In this document: positions 15,301 through 16,473 of the stretch, piece by piece | Layout: every line of letters begins with the position of its first letter | How positions within the stretch are numbered: the first letter of the stretch is position 1 | NCBI GenBank assembly: GCA_031283505.1 | Contig: JAITBO010000063.1 | Location: 1-16,473, forward strand | Direction of reading: 5' to 3' | DNA from: Treponema sp. | GTDB taxonomy: Bacteria; Spirochaetota; Spirochaetia; Treponematales; Breznakiellaceae | Length of the DNA stretch: 16,473 nucleotides | Program-made: the position numbers and the translations under genes | Notes under the pieces: model-generated | The model's input: only the letters and a program-made list of their open reading frames with translations | The model's database searches: none | What the model was told of the DNA's origin: nothing

Positions 15301-15615
15301 GTTAAGGCCCAGTTCCTTTTCGATGAGGGTTTCCACCGGAAGGCCGTGGCAATCCCAGCCGAACCTGCGTTCCACCCGCTTGCCCTTCATGGTCTGGTAC
15401 CGGGGAATAATGTCCTTGATGGTACTGGGTACAAAATGCCCAAAATGGGGCAAACCCGTGGCAAAGGGGGGACCGTCGTAGAAAACAAAGTCATTTTCGG
15501 GACGGCCTTCTCGTCCGGATACGGATTTCTCAAATATCTTGTTCTTTTCCCAAAACTCAAGAACTTCTTCCTCCAGCCTGGGAAAGCTAACCTTGGGGTC
15601 AACGCTTTGATACAC
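12289..15615 (-). CDS. ileS: Isoleucyl-tRNA synthetase, long eukaryote-like type, with palindromic insertions
   Basis: IleRS charges tRNA-Ile and hydrolyses mischarged Val. The 1108-residue protein shows the class I HIGH motif as HFGH (57-60) within PPFATGLPHFGHF, GWDCHGLPVE (88-97), the editing-domain motif AWTTTPWTLPSNL (272-284), WFESGAMPYGQ, DQTRGWFYT, and KMSKS at 656-660. The sequence style and long C-terminal region match the type shared by Treponema, Borrelia, Chlamydia and eukaryotic cytosol, a type generally insensitive to mupirocin. Start is GTG 15615, preceded by AGGAG at good spacing. Two unusual stretches keep the frame: residues about 221-267, low-complexity and encoded by palindromic DNA, just before the TTTPWT motif; and about residues 552-565, where two Cys lie 11 residues apart around a perfect palindrome. 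The gene is followed by an overlapping lipoprotein gene. Confidence 0.96.
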   Translation of the reverse strand: MYQSVDPKVSFPRLEEEVLEFWEKNKIFEKSVSGREGRPENDFVFYDGPPFATGLPHFGHFVPSTIKDIIPRYQTMKGKRVERRFGWDCHGLPVETLIEKELGLNSKTDIERYGVAAFNEACRASVLRYVKEWREVITRLGRWIDFDNDYKTMDGDYMETIWWVVKSLWEKGLIYEGHYILPYCPRCATVLSNHELNLGGFKDVHDPAITVRFKVKSDLWPAGGSPPPGGEVEFCEAKLLKDSRSESSATPPGGGSTPATPPALPANTYLLAWTTTPWTLPSNLALTLGPDIDYALVADKSGDGEDHYILAEARLSAYYRSEEEYRRVGTYKGAELLGLEYEPLFPYFAWAAEQNAFRTYPGDFVSTEDGTGIVHTAPGFGEDDQRVLKGTGVPTICPIDAECRFTSEVGDYQGLFVKDADKAIMERLKAEGKLVKRDQILHAYPHCWRCGSPLIYRAVSSWFVDVQKIKQDMLAANEQVYWVPEHIKNGRFGKWLEGARDWAISRNRYWGNPLPIWKCPDCGKILCVGSRAELKELSGREIGDLHKHFVDDITIPCSAAPNAESGPHCSGIMRRIPEVLDCWFESGAMPYGQSHYPFENKEYFDSHFPANFINEGLDQTRGWFYTLTILAAALFRKPAFMNCVVSGLVLASDGKKMSKSLRNFTDPMEVVNTFGADALRLFLIHSAVVKAEDLRYSDEGVREVLKSIILPLWNAYSFFVTYANIDGISPAGAPDNPSNPLDKWILSVTETLVEKVGNALDAYDLSRAVDPIIEFIDLLNNWYIRRSRRRFWRASASEGFENDADKLEAYGTLYDALKTLITVAAPFMPFVTDAIWRNLRLPADPESVHLADFPVPRKARRDPALEFKMAAVQHAVSMGRSLRSQYNIKVRQPLRTVELVTRNPEEKTVLLEMTEIIREELNVKNVVFRDNEEDLVEYQAKANFRVLGKELGKDMKAVAARIEALSQTEIQGILEGATLSIDVAEKAVEITGEKLDIRRMEKANLRVLNEGTLTVGLDTEVTGELAREGDVRDLVRGVQNLRKEMGLAVTDRIRLRLFGSGRLKAAWEDFDGYVAAETLASETLWEKAADGQEVEAGDEAWLVKIEKR
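13930..13946. repeat. 17-bp perfect palindrome in ileS
   Basis: GTTCGGC-GCA-GCCGAAC, seven-base arms and a three-base loop, next to a second TTCGGCG copy at 13924-13930. It encodes part of SAAPNAESGPH between two Cys residues of IleRS, a segment that looks roughly eight to ten residues longer than I expect from the family. Confidence 0.7.
14839..14953. repeat. About 115-bp in-frame palindromic insertion in ileS
   Basis: Four inverted repeats are packed together: GCGGGGGT-GGA-ACCCCCGC (14840-14858), AAGACTCGC-TTC-GCGAGTCTT (14874-14894, nine pairs), GGAGTTTTG-CTTCA-CAAAACTCC (14898-14920, nine pairs), and a run of nine G, CT and seven C (14933-14950). The two G/C-rich ends are similar when one is reverse-complemented: both start TGCGGGGG and reach GGCGG and AAG. 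So the whole block has imperfect terminal inverted repeats of about 30-35 bp. It encodes Pro/Gly/Ser-rich sequence around EFCEAKLLKDSRSE. Confidence 0.85.
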
Positions 15616-15639
15616 CGTTCTGTTCTCCTGTCCGGCCAG

Positions 15640-16340
15640 TATGCCATAAGGGTACGGAATTTTCCAGTACGGCGCTGAAGGCGGTAATCTTGCATTTGGA
15701 GGCGCGTTTCTGTCAAATCAGGAAGAATTTGGGCGCATTTCCAGCTGTCCGCCAGTAGCCTTTCCGGGTGTTCGCCCATTGAATGGCTTGCTCTTGGTTT
15801 CCCCCTAACCGTATCAGGTTCACAATTCGCCTCCGCACCCTTTTCCAGTGTTTCCAGTATATTTGCCGTATCCACCGCCTCATCCATTCGCTGAGCCGTT
15901 TCAGATACATCTTTATGTCCCCGATACTGTACCATCCCTGTAGCAGAACAGCCATTTCCCTCAGTATCCCTTCCATGGTCCCGCTTCGTTTCCGGCTGGT
16001 CAGTGCCTTTAACCGCTCCGCCAGCCGTTTTAACGGCTTTTCATGTACCCGTATCCTGACGCTTTCCTTGCTCCAGTACAGGCTGAACCCCAGAAACTTC
16101 AGTTTCAGAGGACTCCCTACCGCGCTTTTCTTCCGGTTCACCTTGAGCTTTAACTTCCCTTCCAGAAACCTGATACATCCTTCCATCACCCGCTCGGCGG
16201 CCCTCCGGCTCTTGACGTAAATGTTGCAGTCATCGGCGTACCTGACAAACTTATGACCCCGCTCTTCCAGCATCTTGTCAAACTTTGTCAGATAGATGTT
16301 GCTTAATAGCGGCGACAGGTTCCCGCCCTGCGGCGTCCCC
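15640..16340 (-). pseudogene. Truncated group II intron reverse transcriptase/maturase
   Basis: On minus, GTPQGGNLSPLLSNIYLTKFD is followed by GHKFVRYADDCNIYVKS, the RT catalytic YADD block in the form typical of bacterial group II introns. The maturase (X) region follows with LLQGWYSIGDIKMYLKRL and WANTRKGYWRTA. The N-terminal half (RT0 to RT4) is missing: family sequence starts near 16340. The YADD frame ends at 15713, but the family-like C-terminal tail appears to continue in another frame (ADSWKCAQILPDLTETRL), indicating a frameshift near 15755. No endonuclease domain is evident. A recognisable intron domain V was not found in the short gap to ileS. It is a dead fragment. Confidence 0.88.
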
Positions 16341-16473
16341 GCGGACTAAAGTCCATGTGCGTTTACTTAGGGATGGGGTGCAGTGGACGGAACAAGGCCG
16401 GAACCCTTTGCCGTTTAGAATCGGCACAGGCAAAAGGAAGCCGCCGCAACGTATCAGGTGAAAACATGAGATG
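16341..16473. other. Unassigned sequence to the window edge
   Basis: It begins with the palindrome GGACTAAAGTCC (16343-16354), then an ATG at 16355 whose frame stays open through the window end (about 39 codons, no family recognised). GTGCG at 16357-16361 matches the GUGYG start of group II introns in the plus direction, but no further intron domain can be drawn. None of the six frames continues the reverse transcriptase. Confidence 0.4.

Noticed and set aside
1..16473. CRISPR array or toxin-antitoxin or defence system
   Set aside because: No regularly spaced direct repeats and no recognisable defence or toxin domains were seen.

Overview
The window looks like a housekeeping stretch of a spirochaete chromosome, most likely a Treponema-type organism (inference). 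The supporting signs are GC-rich coding DNA, a long eukaryote-like isoleucyl-tRNA synthetase of the kind found in Treponema and Borrelia, the gene order rpsF-ssb-rpsR-membrane protein-rplI-dnaB, and a ComFB-like small protein. No 16S rRNA or other species marker is present, so the species is not claimed.

Layout. (1) 1-377: decayed IS4-type transposase end on the minus strand, then tRNA-Pro(CGG) with its own promoter and a terminator. (2) 499-4214: ruvA (+), a convergent MscS-type channel gene (-), then ruvB and queA (+) overlapping by 26 bases. The mscS and ruvB genes diverge from a very compact promoter region. (3) 4281-5477: an M20-family amidohydrolase, followed by a decayed IS1-family transposase. 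(4) 5854-10342: strong promoter, structured leader, then rpsF, ssb, rpsR, a multi-span membrane protein, rplI and dnaB, all on plus. (5) 10339-10700: comFB-like gene with its own promoter. (6) 10701-11377: gene-free DNA holding a decayed integrase/transposase on minus and a dense cluster of nested hairpins. (7) 11378-15615: ileS followed by an overlapping lipoprotein gene, both on minus. (8) 15640-16473: a truncated, frameshifted group II intron reverse transcriptase (-), then unassigned sequence to the edge.

The genes serve core functions: Holliday-junction branch migration (RuvA, RuvB), queuosine modification of tRNA (QueA), translation (S6, S18, L9, IleRS, tRNA-Pro), replication (SSB, DnaB) and osmotic protection (MscS). 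Mobile-element debris lies between or beside the housekeeping blocks.

The most unusual signal is palindromic DNA. Perfect or nearly perfect inverted repeats sit in frame inside ruvB and twice inside ileS, and nested inverted repeats occupy the dnaB upstream gap and the region downstream of the ileS operon. The ileS insert is about 115 bp and has G/C-rich ends that are themselves inverted repeats. This resembles in concept the in-frame Rickettsia palindromic elements, but I cannot test relatedness here. A second signal is that ruvA, ruvB and mscS each have a sigma70-like promoter whose -10 box lies only 6-8 bases before a start codon, suggesting leaderless or nearly leaderless mRNAs. mscS and ruvB appear to share one self-complementary -35 hexamer.
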